DNA from: Psychrilyobacter atlanticus DSM 19335 | Lineage (GTDB): Bacteria > Fusobacteriota > Fusobacteriia > Fusobacteriales > Fusobacteriaceae | Assembly (NCBI RefSeq): GCF_000426625.1 | Contig: NZ_KE384547.1 | Location: 604,986-668,985 of the forward strand | Reading direction: 5' to 3' | Length of the DNA stretch: 64,000 bases | Shown here: piece by piece, positions 14,313 to 22,618 of the stretch | Layout of the letters: each line of letters starts with the position of its first letter | Position numbering within the stretch: the stretch's first letter is position 1 | The notes under the pieces: model-generated | What the model saw: the letters and a program-made list of their open reading frames with translations, nothing else | Database searches by the model: none | Told to the model about the DNA's origin: nothing | Program-made: the position numbers and the translations under genes

Positions 14313-16508
14313 ATGATAAAAATTGCGTTTGCAGGAAATCCAAATGTAGGAAAATCAGCATTAATAAATGAAATAGCAGGTTCGTCTTTAAAGGTAGGGA
14401 ACTGGCCGGGAGTTACAGTAGAAAAAAAAGAAGCACAGTTTGAATATAAGGGGCAAACTATTAAATTAGTAGATCTGCCGGGAGTTTATTCTCTTAGTCC
14501 TTATACTTTGGAGGAAAAAATTACTCGTGATTATATCATAGACGAGAATCCAGATGTAGTAATAAACGTAGTAGATTCAACAAATTTAGACAGAAATTTA
14601 TATCTGACTATGCTGTTAAAAGAATTAGGGAAACCTATGATCATGGCATTGAACTTTATAGATGAATTTGAGAAACTAAACTATAAATTAGATTTAAAGC
14701 ATTTTGAAGAACACATAGGAATGGAAGCTGTTCCAACAAGTGCATTAAAAAATAGAGGAATAAAAGAATTATTAGAAAAATCTCTAAAAGTAGCAGAGGA
14801 ACATAAGGAGCAGGCACATTCTAAATATGAATTAAGAATTGATAAATTTTTAGAAACAGAGATGAAAAAAGTAGAAGAGTTTGTCAGAACTAGTGATGAA
14901 TTTATCCCTGTAATGAAAAAATATTCTATGGATTTTATAACTATAAAATTATTAGAAGGTGACAACCATTTCTTAGGAAAGTTAAAAGGATATGGAATAA
15001 ATAGACTAGATCTAGTAGAGGAATCTAAAAAAAGGATAGAAGATAAATTTGATGAAGACGTAGAAACTATATTTGCAGAGAGTAGATATGGAGCTGTAAA
15101 GGGGATTCTTCTCCATACATTGAAGACATCATTAAAATCAAGATTAGATTTTACAGATAAAGTAGACAAGATCTTACTTAATAAAATTTTGGGATTGCCT
15201 ATATTTTTAATATTAATTGCAGGTCTTATGGGAGTGGTATTTAACGGTGCAGCTCCATTACAGGACTGGTTAGATGGGTTTATAAATGGATTTATTGGGA
15301 AATATGCAGGAATTTTAGTAGAGGGAACACCTGATTGGTTAAATTCATTTGTATTGGATGGATTAATTGCAGGAGTTGGAGGAGTATTAGTATTTGTTCC
15401 ATTGATGTTATTTTTATATTTCTTCCTGGCTATATTAGAGGAAAGTGGATATATGTCTAGAGTAGCATTTTTAATGGATAAGATCATGAGAACTATGGGA
15501 TTAAATGGAAAAGCATTTGTACCAATGGTATTAGGGTTTGGGTGTACAGTACCTGCCATCTACGCTACTAGAACTTTAGAAGATGAAAAATCCAGAAGGT
15601 TAACTGCTCTAATGGCACCATTTATGTCTTGTGGAGCAAGATTACCGGTATATGGATTATTTACTGCAGCTTTCTTTGGTAAGACTGCTGGGATGATAGT
15701 AATGAGTTTATATTTCTTAGGGATTTTTGTAGCTATGATAGTGGGATTAACTTTTAGAAAACATGAATATTTTAAAACAGATGACAGAGCATTATTGATA
15801 GAATTGCCACCATACAGAGTACCGAGTATTAAGATGATAACTAGATCAGCGTTCACAAGAACCGGATCGTATTTAAAGAAAGCTACAACAGTAATTATGG
15901 GTGTGTTAATAATCTTATGGGCATTAACTTATTTCCCAAATCATGGAGATACAGAAAACTCATATATGGCAAAGTTTGGAAAGACAGTGGCACCGATTAT
16001 GAAGCCGACAGGTTTTGGAGACAGATGGGAAGCGGTAGCAGCAGTTGTACCAAGTATAGCAGCTAAGGAAGTTGTAGTAGGATTTATGGCTCAAGTGTTA
16101 CCTCTAAAAGAAACTGAAGAAGAAACTGAAGAAGTTACTACTTTTACAGAAGATGTAGTAGAACAGGTAAAAGGTTTAGGATTTGCATTAAAGGACTCAT
16201 TCTTAGGAGTAGTAAATATAAGTGCTGTAGGTGGATTATTTGAAGCACCAGATGCAGAGACTGTAGAGGAAGAAGGAGTCGGAGTTGTAGGAGCAGTAGC
16301 AAATTTATGGGCCGGAGACAAAGAAGGACCATTAAAAGCATACTCATTTATGGTATTTATCTTATTGGTAGTACCTTGTGTAGTAACATTAGCAGCTATA
16401 AAGCAAGAATTTGGGAATAAATTTATGTGGTTCGTAACAGGATTCTTGGTATTAGTACCATATGTTGCCTCTACATTGATCTATCAAATAGGAAGATTAT
16501 TTATTTAG
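14313..16508 (+). CDS. feoB: Ferrous iron transporter FeoB
   Basis: FeoB is the inner-membrane Fe(II) permease with a cytosolic GTPase. The N-terminal G domain shows G1 GNPNVGKSA (residues 8-16), G3 DLPGVYSL and G4 as NFIDE where NxxD is expected. A helical spacer follows, then a membrane domain from about residue 288. The two Gate regions show the conserved cysteines in FGCTVPAIYATR and MSCGARLPVY. The 731-residue length is normal. Long loops rich in Glu lie near residues 595-660. It is followed by the small Cys-rich partner protein, completing a feoA-feoA-feoB-partner set. Confidence 0.97.
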   Translation: MIKIAFAGNPNVGKSALINEIAGSSLKVGNWPGVTVEKKEAQFEYKGQTIKLVDLPGVYSLSPYTLEEKITRDYIIDENPDVVINVVDSTNLDRNLYLTMLLKELGKPMIMALNFIDEFEKLNYKLDLKHFEEHIGMEAVPTSALKNRGIKELLEKSLKVAEEHKEQAHSKYELRIDKFLETEMKKVEEFVRTSDEFIPVMKKYSMDFITIKLLEGDNHFLGKLKGYGINRLDLVEESKKRIEDKFDEDVETIFAESRYGAVKGILLHTLKTSLKSRLDFTDKVDKILLNKILGLPIFLILIAGLMGVVFNGAAPLQDWLDGFINGFIGKYAGILVEGTPDWLNSFVLDGLIAGVGGVLVFVPLMLFLYFFLAILEESGYMSRVAFLMDKIMRTMGLNGKAFVPMVLGFGCTVPAIYATRTLEDEKSRRLTALMAPFMSCGARLPVYGLFTAAFFGKTAGMIVMSLYFLGIFVAMIVGLTFRKHEYFKTDDRALLIELPPYRVPSIKMITRSAFTRTGSYLKKATTVIMGVLIILWALTYFPNHGDTENSYMAKFGKTVAPIMKPTGFGDRWEAVAAVVPSIAAKEVVVGFMAQVLPLKETEEETEEVTTFTEDVVEQVKGLGFALKDSFLGVVNISAVGGLFEAPDAETVEEEGVGVVGAVANLWAGDKEGPLKAYSFMVFILLVVPCVVTLAAIKQEFGNKFMWFVTGFLVLVPYVASTLIYQIGRLFI

Positions 16509-16602
16509 AACTCTCCCTTTCCTCTCGATTCACGAATATTTAAACTAGATATAAATTAAATCTAATTTAAAATGTGATTAAAGCGAGGGTTAATAAAATT
16601 GT

Positions 16603-16626
16603 CTCTCTCTTTATAGAAAGAGAGAG
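16603..16626. repeat. Palindrome within a repeat between feoB and its partner
   Basis: CTCTCTCTTT-ATAG-AAAGAGAGAG has perfect 10-bp arms. The surrounding 16509-16640 has CTCTCCCTTTC at one end and GAGAGAGTT at the other, and a reversed GTGAATCG signature. It looks like one of the dispersed repeats rather than a terminator, since there is no T-run. Confidence 0.55.
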
Positions 16627-16658
16627 AATCAGAGAGAGTTAGAAAGGAGCGTGAACTT

Positions 16659-16802
16659 ATGAAAACTATATTTTTAAGTTTAATATTAATAGGTATCTCA
16701 TATTACTCTTTGAGAAGTTTACTTAAATCGTTTAAAGGCGAATCCAAATGTGGTGGATGTGCTAGTGCTAAAACTTGTAAAACTAAGTGTAAAATAAAAT
16801 AA
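16659..16802 (+). CDS. FeoB-associated Cys-rich membrane protein
   Basis: This short gene encodes 47 residues: one N-terminal membrane segment (MKTIFLSLILIGISYYSLRS) followed by a basic tail with CGGCASAKTCKTKC. That is the pattern of the FeoB-associated Cys-rich family found downstream of feoB in anaerobes, proposed to handle Fe(II) or an iron-sulfur signal at the FeoB pore. AAAGGAGC lies at 16644-16650. It is 150 bp from feoB, separated by a repeat element, and ends before a strong terminator. Confidence 0.85.
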   Translation: MKTIFLSLILIGISYYSLRSLLKSFKGESKCGGCASAKTCKTKCKIK

Positions 16803-16818
16803 AAATATGTCTAAAAAC

Positions 16819-16866
16819 AAGGACAGCTTGAGTATAATTTTATACTTAAGCTGTCCTTATTTTTTT
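16819..16866 (+). terminator. Terminator of the feo operon
   Basis: AAGGACAGCTT...AGTATA (16819-16836) pairs with TATACT...AAGCTGTCCTT (16841-16859) through a long stem, followed by T residues at 16860-16866. Confidence 0.9.
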
Positions 16867-16938
16867 GAATTGACAAATAAAAAAAATATGTTATCCGCAA
16901 ATTAAATTTCAATAGGGAAACAAAAGGTTTATATATAG

Positions 16939-16951
16939 TTTGATAACCAAA
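16939..16951. promoter_or_regulatory. TTTGATAACCAAA site upstream of the ferredoxin promoter
   Basis: This 13-mer differs by one base from the perfect palindrome found at 13973-13985 and within 57459-57475. It lies about 40 bp ahead of the ferredoxin -35 box. Candidate operator or activator site; the regulator is unknown. Confidence 0.4.
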
Positions 16952-16991
16952 TAAACGTAGTAAAAACAAGGGTTAGAGAAGAAAAAAATTA

Positions 16992-17020
16992 TTGACATAT
17001 AGAAACATATAGAGTATATT
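16992..17020 (+). promoter_or_regulatory. Promoter of the ferredoxin gene
   Basis: TTGACA (16992-16997) and TATATT (17015-17020) are exactly 17 bp apart, about 40 bp ahead of the start codon. Confidence 0.8.
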
Positions 17021-17058
17021 ATGGGTAAGTTAGATTAAATTTTTAGGAGGTAACACTT

Positions 17059-17229
17059 ATGTATATTATTGATAAAGACGCTTGTATCGGATGTGGAGCA
17101 TGTGAAGGAACTTGTCCAGTAGCAGCAATTTCAGCTGACACAGATGGAAAATATGAAATCTCAGATGCTTGTATCGATTGTTCAGCATGTGCAGGATCAT
17201 GTCCAGTAGAAGCTATCGCAGCAGGATAA
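17059..17229 (+). CDS. 2[4Fe-4S] clostridial-type ferredoxin
   Basis: The 56-residue protein has two CxxCxxCxxxCP clusters (CIGCGACEGTCP and CIDCSACAGSCP), the classic low-potential electron carrier of anaerobic fermenters. It works in the cytoplasm with oxidoreductases and hydrogenase- or Rnf-type complexes. AGGAGG lies at 17045-17050. Codons are dominated by GCA, GGA, TGT and GTA, and the gene has a consensus promoter and its own terminator, all consistent with high expression as a single-gene unit. Confidence 0.96.
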   Translation: MYIIDKDACIGCGACEGTCPVAAISADTDGKYEISDACIDCSACAGSCPVEAIAAG

Positions 17230-17243
17230 TTAATTTATAAGAA

Positions 17244-17271
17244 AAAAGTAGTCCTAGGACTACTTTTTTTA
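17244..17271 (+). terminator. Terminator of the ferredoxin gene
   Basis: AAAAGTAGTCC and GGACTACTTTT form a perfect palindrome centred at 17255/17256, followed by more T residues. Confidence 0.9.
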
Positions 17272-17366
17272 GTTATAAATTAATTTAAAAATTAAAAGAT
17301 ATAAATTTTTTAATTGTGATTAATTGGATACAGCATTACGGTTCTATTTGGGATAAATAATTTAAG

Positions 17367-17804
17367 TTATCTGCTCCATTCTACCACAAGACTTTTTCCT
17401 GGATTTTTAATCATGTTTTTGAAAAGCTCATAGTGATTTTTCACCACAATAAATTGATCTCCTTCTACAATATATTCTTTAAAGACCCTCTCGATATCTT
17501 CTAATTCATATATATTTCCATCAGAGAAATAATCAGAGATAAACCAAGTAGCATTTTCTCCCTCTTTTTCTAGATTTCCTCCATCCCATATTTCTAAAAA
17601 TTCTTTTACCTGAGAAACAAATAAAAATTCATTCCTAACGAGAATATGATAACTGGTATCAACTTCGATTCCTTCGTAGGTGCCGTCGTCAAAGCCGACA
17701 AATATATCGTAATCTAAGTCGCCTTCCTCATTTTCATTTTTTCTAGAGTTATTCTTAATTAATCGAAGTAACTCCTCGCTATCTATAATTCTTTTATCGG
17801 ACAT
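17367..17804 (-). CDS. Acidic cytoplasmic protein of unknown function
   Basis: The 145-residue protein is strongly acidic, has no signal peptide or membrane segment, and reads as a folded alpha/beta protein (DYDIFVGFDDGTYEGIEVD, then GENATWFISDYFSDGNIYE). It starts at ATG 17804 with GGAGG upstream on the minus strand. It stands alone and diverges from the MBL gene at 17941. I do not recognise the family. Confidence 0.7.
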   Translation of the reverse strand: MSDKRIIDSEELLRLIKNNSRKNENEEGDLDYDIFVGFDDGTYEGIEVDTSYHILVRNEFLFVSQVKEFLEIWDGGNLEKEGENATWFISDYFSDGNIYELEDIERVFKEYIVEGDQFIVVKNHYELFKNMIKNPGKSLVVEWSR

Positions 17805-17940
17805 AAAATCTCCCCTCCTCGGAACCTCTTGTTGAATGTATAATTATATTGAATTTTTTTAATTGGATCCATCTTTTTAATATTATACCTTTAAAAAATA
17901 ATATTTCCTTGTTAAAATTATATAAAAAAAGGAGGCAGAT

Positions 17941-18792
17941 ATGAAAATAACTACATTGGTTGAAAATAATATATGCAGTGGTCAAAAAGAACTATATAAG
18001 AATTTGGAATCACAACATGGATTAAGTCTCTATATAGAGGTGTTGGATAAAAAGATACTGTTTGATACTGGAAAGGATGATTTATTTTATAGAAATGCCG
18101 AGATCATAGGGGTAGACATAAGTGAGGTTGATTATTTGGTGTTGTCCCATGCCCATTACGATCATATAGGGGGATTAGAAATTTTTTTAGAAATTAATAA
18201 AACTGCTAAGATAATAGTCAGCAGGGGAGCCAAAGGAGAGGTCTATTCAAAAAGGTTGGGATTTTATAAGTATATAGGGATAAAAAAAGAACTTTTACAA
18301 GAAAATATAGACAGGTTTATTTTTATAGAGAAAGAATTTAAATTAGATGAAAATATAAGTTTTATGATGAATACCCATCATGAGGGAGCTCCTCTCAAAG
18401 GGAACACCCACCTCTATAAAAAGAGTGGAGGAAGCTATACTTTAGATGATTTTTCCCATGAGTTGATCATGAGGGTAGAGGAAAAAAAAGATAAATTGAT
18501 AGTATTTACAGGATGTTCCCATGGTGGAATATTAAATATGGTAAAGAGTGTGGAAGAGAGATATCCATATAAGAAGATAGAGGGATTGGTAGGAGGGTTT
18601 CATCTCCAGAATAATATAACCAAAAAATTGGCTGAACCGAGAGAAAGAGTTATAAATATAGGAGAAAAGTTGAGAAAAATACCTCATATTTATACAGGAC
18701 ATTGTACAGGGAAAAAAGGATTTAGTGTATTAAAAGAAATATTGGGAAGCCAGATCGAGGAATTTAATACAGGAAAAGTTTTTGAAATTTAA
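17941..18792 (+). CDS. MBL-fold metallohydrolase, dihydropteridine-related group
   Basis: The metallo-beta-lactamase fold is shown by LSHAHYDHIGG (His70, His72, Asp74, His75), a FTGCSHGGI block and a late TGHCTGK, with NTHHEGAPL between. This pattern is that of the group annotated as 7,8-dihydropterin-6-methyl-4-aminobenzene-phosphate synthase-like, named after an archaeal enzyme of methanopterin synthesis. A bacterial fermenter is not expected to make methanopterin, so the true substrate is open. AAAGGAGGCAG precedes ATG 17941. The 283-residue length is normal. Confidence 0.85.
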   Translation: MKITTLVENNICSGQKELYKNLESQHGLSLYIEVLDKKILFDTGKDDLFYRNAEIIGVDISEVDYLVLSHAHYDHIGGLEIFLEINKTAKIIVSRGAKGEVYSKRLGFYKYIGIKKELLQENIDRFIFIEKEFKLDENISFMMNTHHEGAPLKGNTHLYKKSGGSYTLDDFSHELIMRVEEKKDKLIVFTGCSHGGILNMVKSVEERYPYKKIEGLVGGFHLQNNITKKLAEPRERVINIGEKLRKIPHIYTGHCTGKKGFSVLKEILGSQIEEFNTGKVFEI

Positions 18793-18811
18793 TAACCTCA
18801 CTTTTTTCTTA

Positions 18812-18840
18812 TTTTTCTCTCCTAAATTAGGAGAGAAAAA
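18812..18840. terminator. Palindrome and likely terminator after the MBL gene
   Basis: TTTTTCTCTCCTAA and TTAGGAGAGAAAAA overlap as a near-perfect palindrome with A/T tracts on both sides, able to terminate transcription in both directions. It is a member of the GGAGAG palindrome family. Confidence 0.7.
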
Positions 18841-18861
18841 AAGTAATATTAGTTTGTAAAA

Positions 18862-18896
18862 AAAACTCCCTCTCCTAATTTAGGAGAGGGAGTTTT
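18862..18896. terminator. Second palindrome, likely terminator of coaX
   Basis: AAAACTCCCTCTCCTAA and TTAGGAGAGGGAGTTTT are exact reverse complements. On the minus strand this follows the coaX stop at once. It is closely related to the palindrome 50 bp away. Confidence 0.8.
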
Positions 18897-18903
18897 AAGT
18901 TTT

Positions 18904-19671
18904 CTATTTATTTTCCAGCCAGATGGAATACATTCCTTCAATGCTTAGATTTGGAAGATACTCATCTATGGAGTCAACTTCCTTACTGATGATCTGTCCT
19001 AAACCACCAGTGGCAATAACATAGGTATCTGGGTAGATCTCCTTTATCTTTCTGATAATCTCTTTGATCTGTCCTGTATATCCATAAAAAATTCCAGCTT
19101 GAATCTGTTCAACTGTATTTTTTCCAGCTATAGTATGGGGATTCTCAAATTTTACCTTGGGCAGCTGAGCTGTGTTTCCAAAGAGGGAATTTATAGACAT
19201 ATTTATTCCCGGTAGGATTCCTCCTCCTACATAAACATTATCTATGAGGATCTCATAGGTAGTAGCAGTTCCAAAATCAAAGACAACAAGATCTTTGTTT
19301 GGATGTAACTTTAATCCCTGTACTATATCTATTATTCTGTCAGCTCCGAATCCGGAGTTGTTTAATCCTTCTGCGAAACTAAAAGGCAGTTGAAGATCTA
19401 AATTTATAATTAATGGAGACAGGTTAAAATATTTTTTTGCCAGATAATCACAGATTCTGATAAGTCCAGGGACTACAGAAGACACGATAACTCCACATAC
19501 ATTAGTTAATTTGATCTCGTTGAAATCAGTAATGTTTTTTAAGTATGAAAAAAGTTCATCTTCTGTGATATTATCCTTTGTAGCAATCCTAAAACTAGTG
19601 ATTAAATTTCCTTTGTCATCTAGGACTCCAGTGACAATGTGTGTGTTTCCGATATCAAATGCTATTAACAT
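18904..19671 (-). CDS. coaX: Type III pantothenate kinase
   Basis: CoaX phosphorylates pantothenate, the first step of coenzyme A synthesis, without feedback inhibition by CoA. The ASKHA-fold signatures are present: FDIGNTHIVTGV near the N-terminus, GFGADRIID around residue 100 and VFDFGTATTYE near residue 130. AGGAGG precedes the ATG at 19671, and the 255-residue length is typical. The gene starts 13 bp after mgtE, so the two form an operon on the minus strand. CoA supply is relevant to the acyl-CoA-based ornithine fermentation encoded elsewhere in the window. Confidence 0.95.
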   Translation of the reverse strand: MLIAFDIGNTHIVTGVLDDKGNLITSFRIATKDNITEDELFSYLKNITDFNEIKLTNVCGVIVSSVVPGLIRICDYLAKKYFNLSPLIINLDLQLPFSFAEGLNNSGFGADRIIDIVQGLKLHPNKDLVVFDFGTATTYEILIDNVYVGGGILPGINMSINSLFGNTAQLPKVKFENPHTIAGKNTVEQIQAGIFYGYTGQIKEIIRKIKEIYPDTYVIATGGLGQIISKEVDSIDEYLPNLSIEGMYSIWLENK

Positions 19672-19684
19672 TATATCCTCCTTC

Positions 19685-21040
19685 TTATACAGGCATAAAA
19701 GTGGTAATTAGGTGAAAATAAACAACCAATGCTAGTACGTCTACAATTGTTGTAATTAATGGCCCGGCCATAAGAGCAGGGTCGAATTTTAATTTTTGTG
19801 CCCCAAGGGGAAGAATAGCTCCTACTAATTTTGCTAAGACAACGGTAAAAAATAGAGTTGCTGAAACTACAAATGCAATCTCTAACTTATTTGCCCTTCC
19901 AAAAAGAGTAATCTCTAAATAATATAATCTTAAAAAATTAATAATAGATAGAATAAAAGCTACAATAAAACTGACTTTAAATTCTTTTACCATTATCTTA
20001 AACCAGTCTCCTAAACTGATGTTCCCTAGAGAGAGTTCTCTGATCACAAGGGTAGATGTCTGAGCACCGGAATTCCCTGCTGTATCCATCAATAAAGGGA
20101 TGAATCCATTTAGTATAGGGAGGAGAGCTAAAGTATGCTCATATTTCCCGATTACTCCAGAGGTAAAAGATGCGGAAATCATAAGGATAAGGAGCCATGG
20201 GATCCTTTTCTTTGCCATATCAAGGGAATTTACATCCATATATTTATCTGTAAGGGGGTTGATAGCAGCCATTTTCTGCATATCTTCGGTATTTTCTTCC
20301 TCGATAACTTCCACAATATCATCTATGGTGATTATACCGGTTAAACTTCCCTCTAAGTCTACAACTGGAATGGAGATAAGATCGTATTTTTTAAATTTAT
20401 CCGCGATGATCTCTTGGTCATCTAGAGTATTTACAGTAACTATATCATCGGATTTATATATATCTGATATTTTTTGATCTGGATCAGATAAGATAATCGA
20501 TCTCAGGGATAAAACTCCTAAGAGTTTTTTAGATTTATCGGTAATATAAGCAGTATAGATACTCTCTGAATTTTTTCCGACACTTCTAATATGTTTTAGT
20601 GCTTCACTGATACTCATATCTTCTTTTAAAGAAAGGTATTCAGTGGTCATGAGGCTACCAGCTGATTCTTCTGGGTAACTTAAAAACTGGTTTATCTTTT
20701 TTCTGTCTTCAACGGTAGATACCTGTAATATCTTGGTTACAATATTGGCTGGCATCTCTTCGATTAAGTCTATCAAGTCATCAAAGAATAATTCATCTAT
20801 TAATTCTGTTGTTTCTCCTTTAGAAAATGAAGTTATCAGTGTTAACTGCTCCTCGGATTCTAAATAGGAAAACGATCTTACTGCCAGTTCCTTTGGTAGC
20901 AGCCTATAGATTATGATTTGTTCTCTAGTAGGTACCTCACTAATGATCTCACTAATGGTAACTGGGTTTAATTTGATCAATTCTTCCTTAAGTTTGTTAA
21001 ACTTTTTTTCTCTTATTAACTCTAATAGTACATTTTTCAC
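19685..21040 (-). CDS. mgtE: Magnesium transporter MgtE
   Basis: MgtE is a Mg2+-gated channel of the inner membrane. The order is standard: the N-terminal superhelical domain (about residues 1-125), two CBS domains (about 130-250, with the MTTEYLSL and IITIDDIVEVIEEE blocks), a plug helix and five membrane helices, including the pore-lining PLLMDTAGNSGAQTSTL. The start is GTG at 21040, preceded by AAGGAGGAG. The promoter lies about 130 bp upstream. The leader was checked for an M-box riboswitch and none was recognised. Confidence 0.95.
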   Translation of the reverse strand: MKNVLLELIREKKFNKLKEELIKLNPVTISEIISEVPTREQIIIYRLLPKELAVRSFSYLESEEQLTLITSFSKGETTELIDELFFDDLIDLIEEMPANIVTKILQVSTVEDRKKINQFLSYPEESAGSLMTTEYLSLKEDMSISEALKHIRSVGKNSESIYTAYITDKSKKLLGVLSLRSIILSDPDQKISDIYKSDDIVTVNTLDDQEIIADKFKKYDLISIPVVDLEGSLTGIITIDDIVEVIEEENTEDMQKMAAINPLTDKYMDVNSLDMAKKRIPWLLILMISASFTSGVIGKYEHTLALLPILNGFIPLLMDTAGNSGAQTSTLVIRELSLGNISLGDWFKIMVKEFKVSFIVAFILSIINFLRLYYLEITLFGRANKLEIAFVVSATLFFTVVLAKLVGAILPLGAQKLKFDPALMAGPLITTIVDVLALVVYFHLITTFMPV

Positions 21041-21170
21041 ATATACTCCTCCTTTTGATTTACATTTTTTTCATCACATCCATCCTGCGTATACAATCGT
21101 CCATACAACTCAACCCCTCTTAAAATAAAATTTATTTTGCACCTAAAAAATATTATTAGGTAACCAAGTT

Positions 21171-21199
21171 ATTATAATATAGATAACAAATATCTTCAA
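21171..21199 (-). promoter_or_regulatory. Promoter of the mgtE-coaX operon
   Basis: On the minus strand TTGAAG (21199-21194) and TATAAT (21176-21171) are 17 bp apart. The leader of about 120 nt contains AGGTG and GGATGG motifs but no structure I recognise. The rest of the 21041-21366 gap holds the tmcAL promoter region (TATAAT at 21238-21243) and no gene. Confidence 0.65.
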
Positions 21200-21366
21200 T
21201 ACTTTTAAAATATATATAAGAATATAAAAAAATTATGTATAATAGTGGTAATGGATAAGAAATTAAAGTCAAAAAAATTGAGATTATAAAGTAAAAGTTT
21301 AAATAATATAAATTGGATTTATATAAGGATAGTTTTGCGGTTATCTAGGCAAAAAAGGAGAGAAGG

Positions 21367-22533
21367 ATGAGAGCAACAGGAATAGTAGTGGAGTATAATC
21401 CATTTCATAATGGACATAAACTCCATTTAATGGAAGCTAAAAAAAATGGCGATCTGGTTATAGCAGTTATGAGTGGGAATTTTTTACAGAGGGGGGAACC
21501 TGCCATATATGATAAATGGACTAGAGCTCATATGGCTCTTAAAAATGGGGTAGATTTGGTAGTAGAACTACCTATATTTTATTCTAATCAGGCAGCGGAG
21601 ATATTTTCCCATGGAGCTGTAGATATTTTGGATAAATTAGGGGTAGAAAATTTAGTTTTTGGCTCTGAATCTTCAGATCTAGAAAAATTAAAAAAAATTG
21701 CTTATCTGCAGATAGATGAAAAAGAACTTGTAGATGAAAAGATAAAGGGAAAGATGGAGGAGGGAATATCCTATCCCAATGCTATAAACTCTGTTATAGA
21801 GGAACTTCTAGGAGAAAAAGGGATCTTGAAACCCAATGATATATTGGGAGTGGAATATATCAAAGCCATTAGAAAATTAGATTCATCCATGGAAGCCAGA
21901 CTCATAGAGAGAAAGGCTGTAGGATATCATGACAAAGAAATAATAGATGAGATTACCAGTGCTACTTCCATAAGGGAGATGGTGAAGGAGGGCAGGGCAA
22001 GCGAGATAAAAAGAGTGATGCCGGCAGAAAGTTTCGAGCTTTTAGGCGATCCTACGTATTTAGAGAATTTTTATCCCCTGTTGAGGTATGAAATTTTAAA
22101 TAACTACGATGAGCTTAAGTTTATTGCAGATATGGAGATAGGTTTAGATAATCGGATTTTTGAAATGGCAGTAAAATATGCAGATTTTCATGATTTTTAT
22201 AAAAACCTGATGACCAAAAGATATACCAATGGAAGGATCCAGAGGGTACTGACTCATATTCTTCTGAAGATAGATAAAAAATTAATAGATGAAACCAAGG
22301 CTGGAATTACATATGTGAAAATATTGGGATTTTCAGAAAAAGGGAGCAGATATCTCAAGGAAAAAAAAGAGACATTGAGGATAAAGCCCCTATCGGGATT
22401 AAAAAATGTCAGTCTGATCTTAGATGAAAGGGAGAGGGAACTCCTGAATTTTGAGATAAAATGTGACAGGATATATGGAATAATCAATCCCTATGAGGAG
22501 AGGAAGTTTCCTATAATTATTAAAAATGATTAA
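21367..22533 (+). CDS. tmcAL: tRNA(Met) cytidine acetate ligase
   Basis: TmcAL acetylates the wobble cytidine of elongator tRNA-Met using acetate and ATP. The nucleotidyltransferase-like N-terminus is clear: VEYNPFHNGHKLHL (the HxGH site) near residues 9-22, then VMSGNFLQRGEPAIYDKWTRA and DLVVELP. The C-terminal helical part has SATSIREM and a late LRIKPLSG. AGGAGAGAAGG precedes ATG 21367. At 388 residues the protein is of normal length. The GPH symporter follows within 90 bp. Confidence 0.94.
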   Translation: MRATGIVVEYNPFHNGHKLHLMEAKKNGDLVIAVMSGNFLQRGEPAIYDKWTRAHMALKNGVDLVVELPIFYSNQAAEIFSHGAVDILDKLGVENLVFGSESSDLEKLKKIAYLQIDEKELVDEKIKGKMEEGISYPNAINSVIEELLGEKGILKPNDILGVEYIKAIRKLDSSMEARLIERKAVGYHDKEIIDEITSATSIREMVKEGRASEIKRVMPAESFELLGDPTYLENFYPLLRYEILNNYDELKFIADMEIGLDNRIFEMAVKYADFHDFYKNLMTKRYTNGRIQRVLTHILLKIDKKLIDETKAGITYVKILGFSEKGSRYLKEKKETLRIKPLSGLKNVSLILDERERELLNFEIKCDRIYGIINPYEERKFPIIIKND

Positions 22534-22618
22534 GGGATGAAATTTAAAAGATTTATTATGCACGGGTGATCATTAATTGCCTGTAAGGTTTCTTAGAAAC
22601 ATGATGAGGAGGAAAAAA

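Noticed and set aside
14681-15559. 292-codon open frame antisense to feoB
   Set aside because: It is the mirror of feoB codon use; the product is Asn/Ser/Ile-rich with no domain, and feoB is certain on the other strand. Other antisense frames over argS, oraE and feoB were dismissed for the same reason.
21041-21170. M-box (magnesium) riboswitch in the mgtE leader
   Set aside because: The leader is about 120 nt and contains AGGTG, but I cannot find the conserved M-box internal loops or an expression-platform hairpin.
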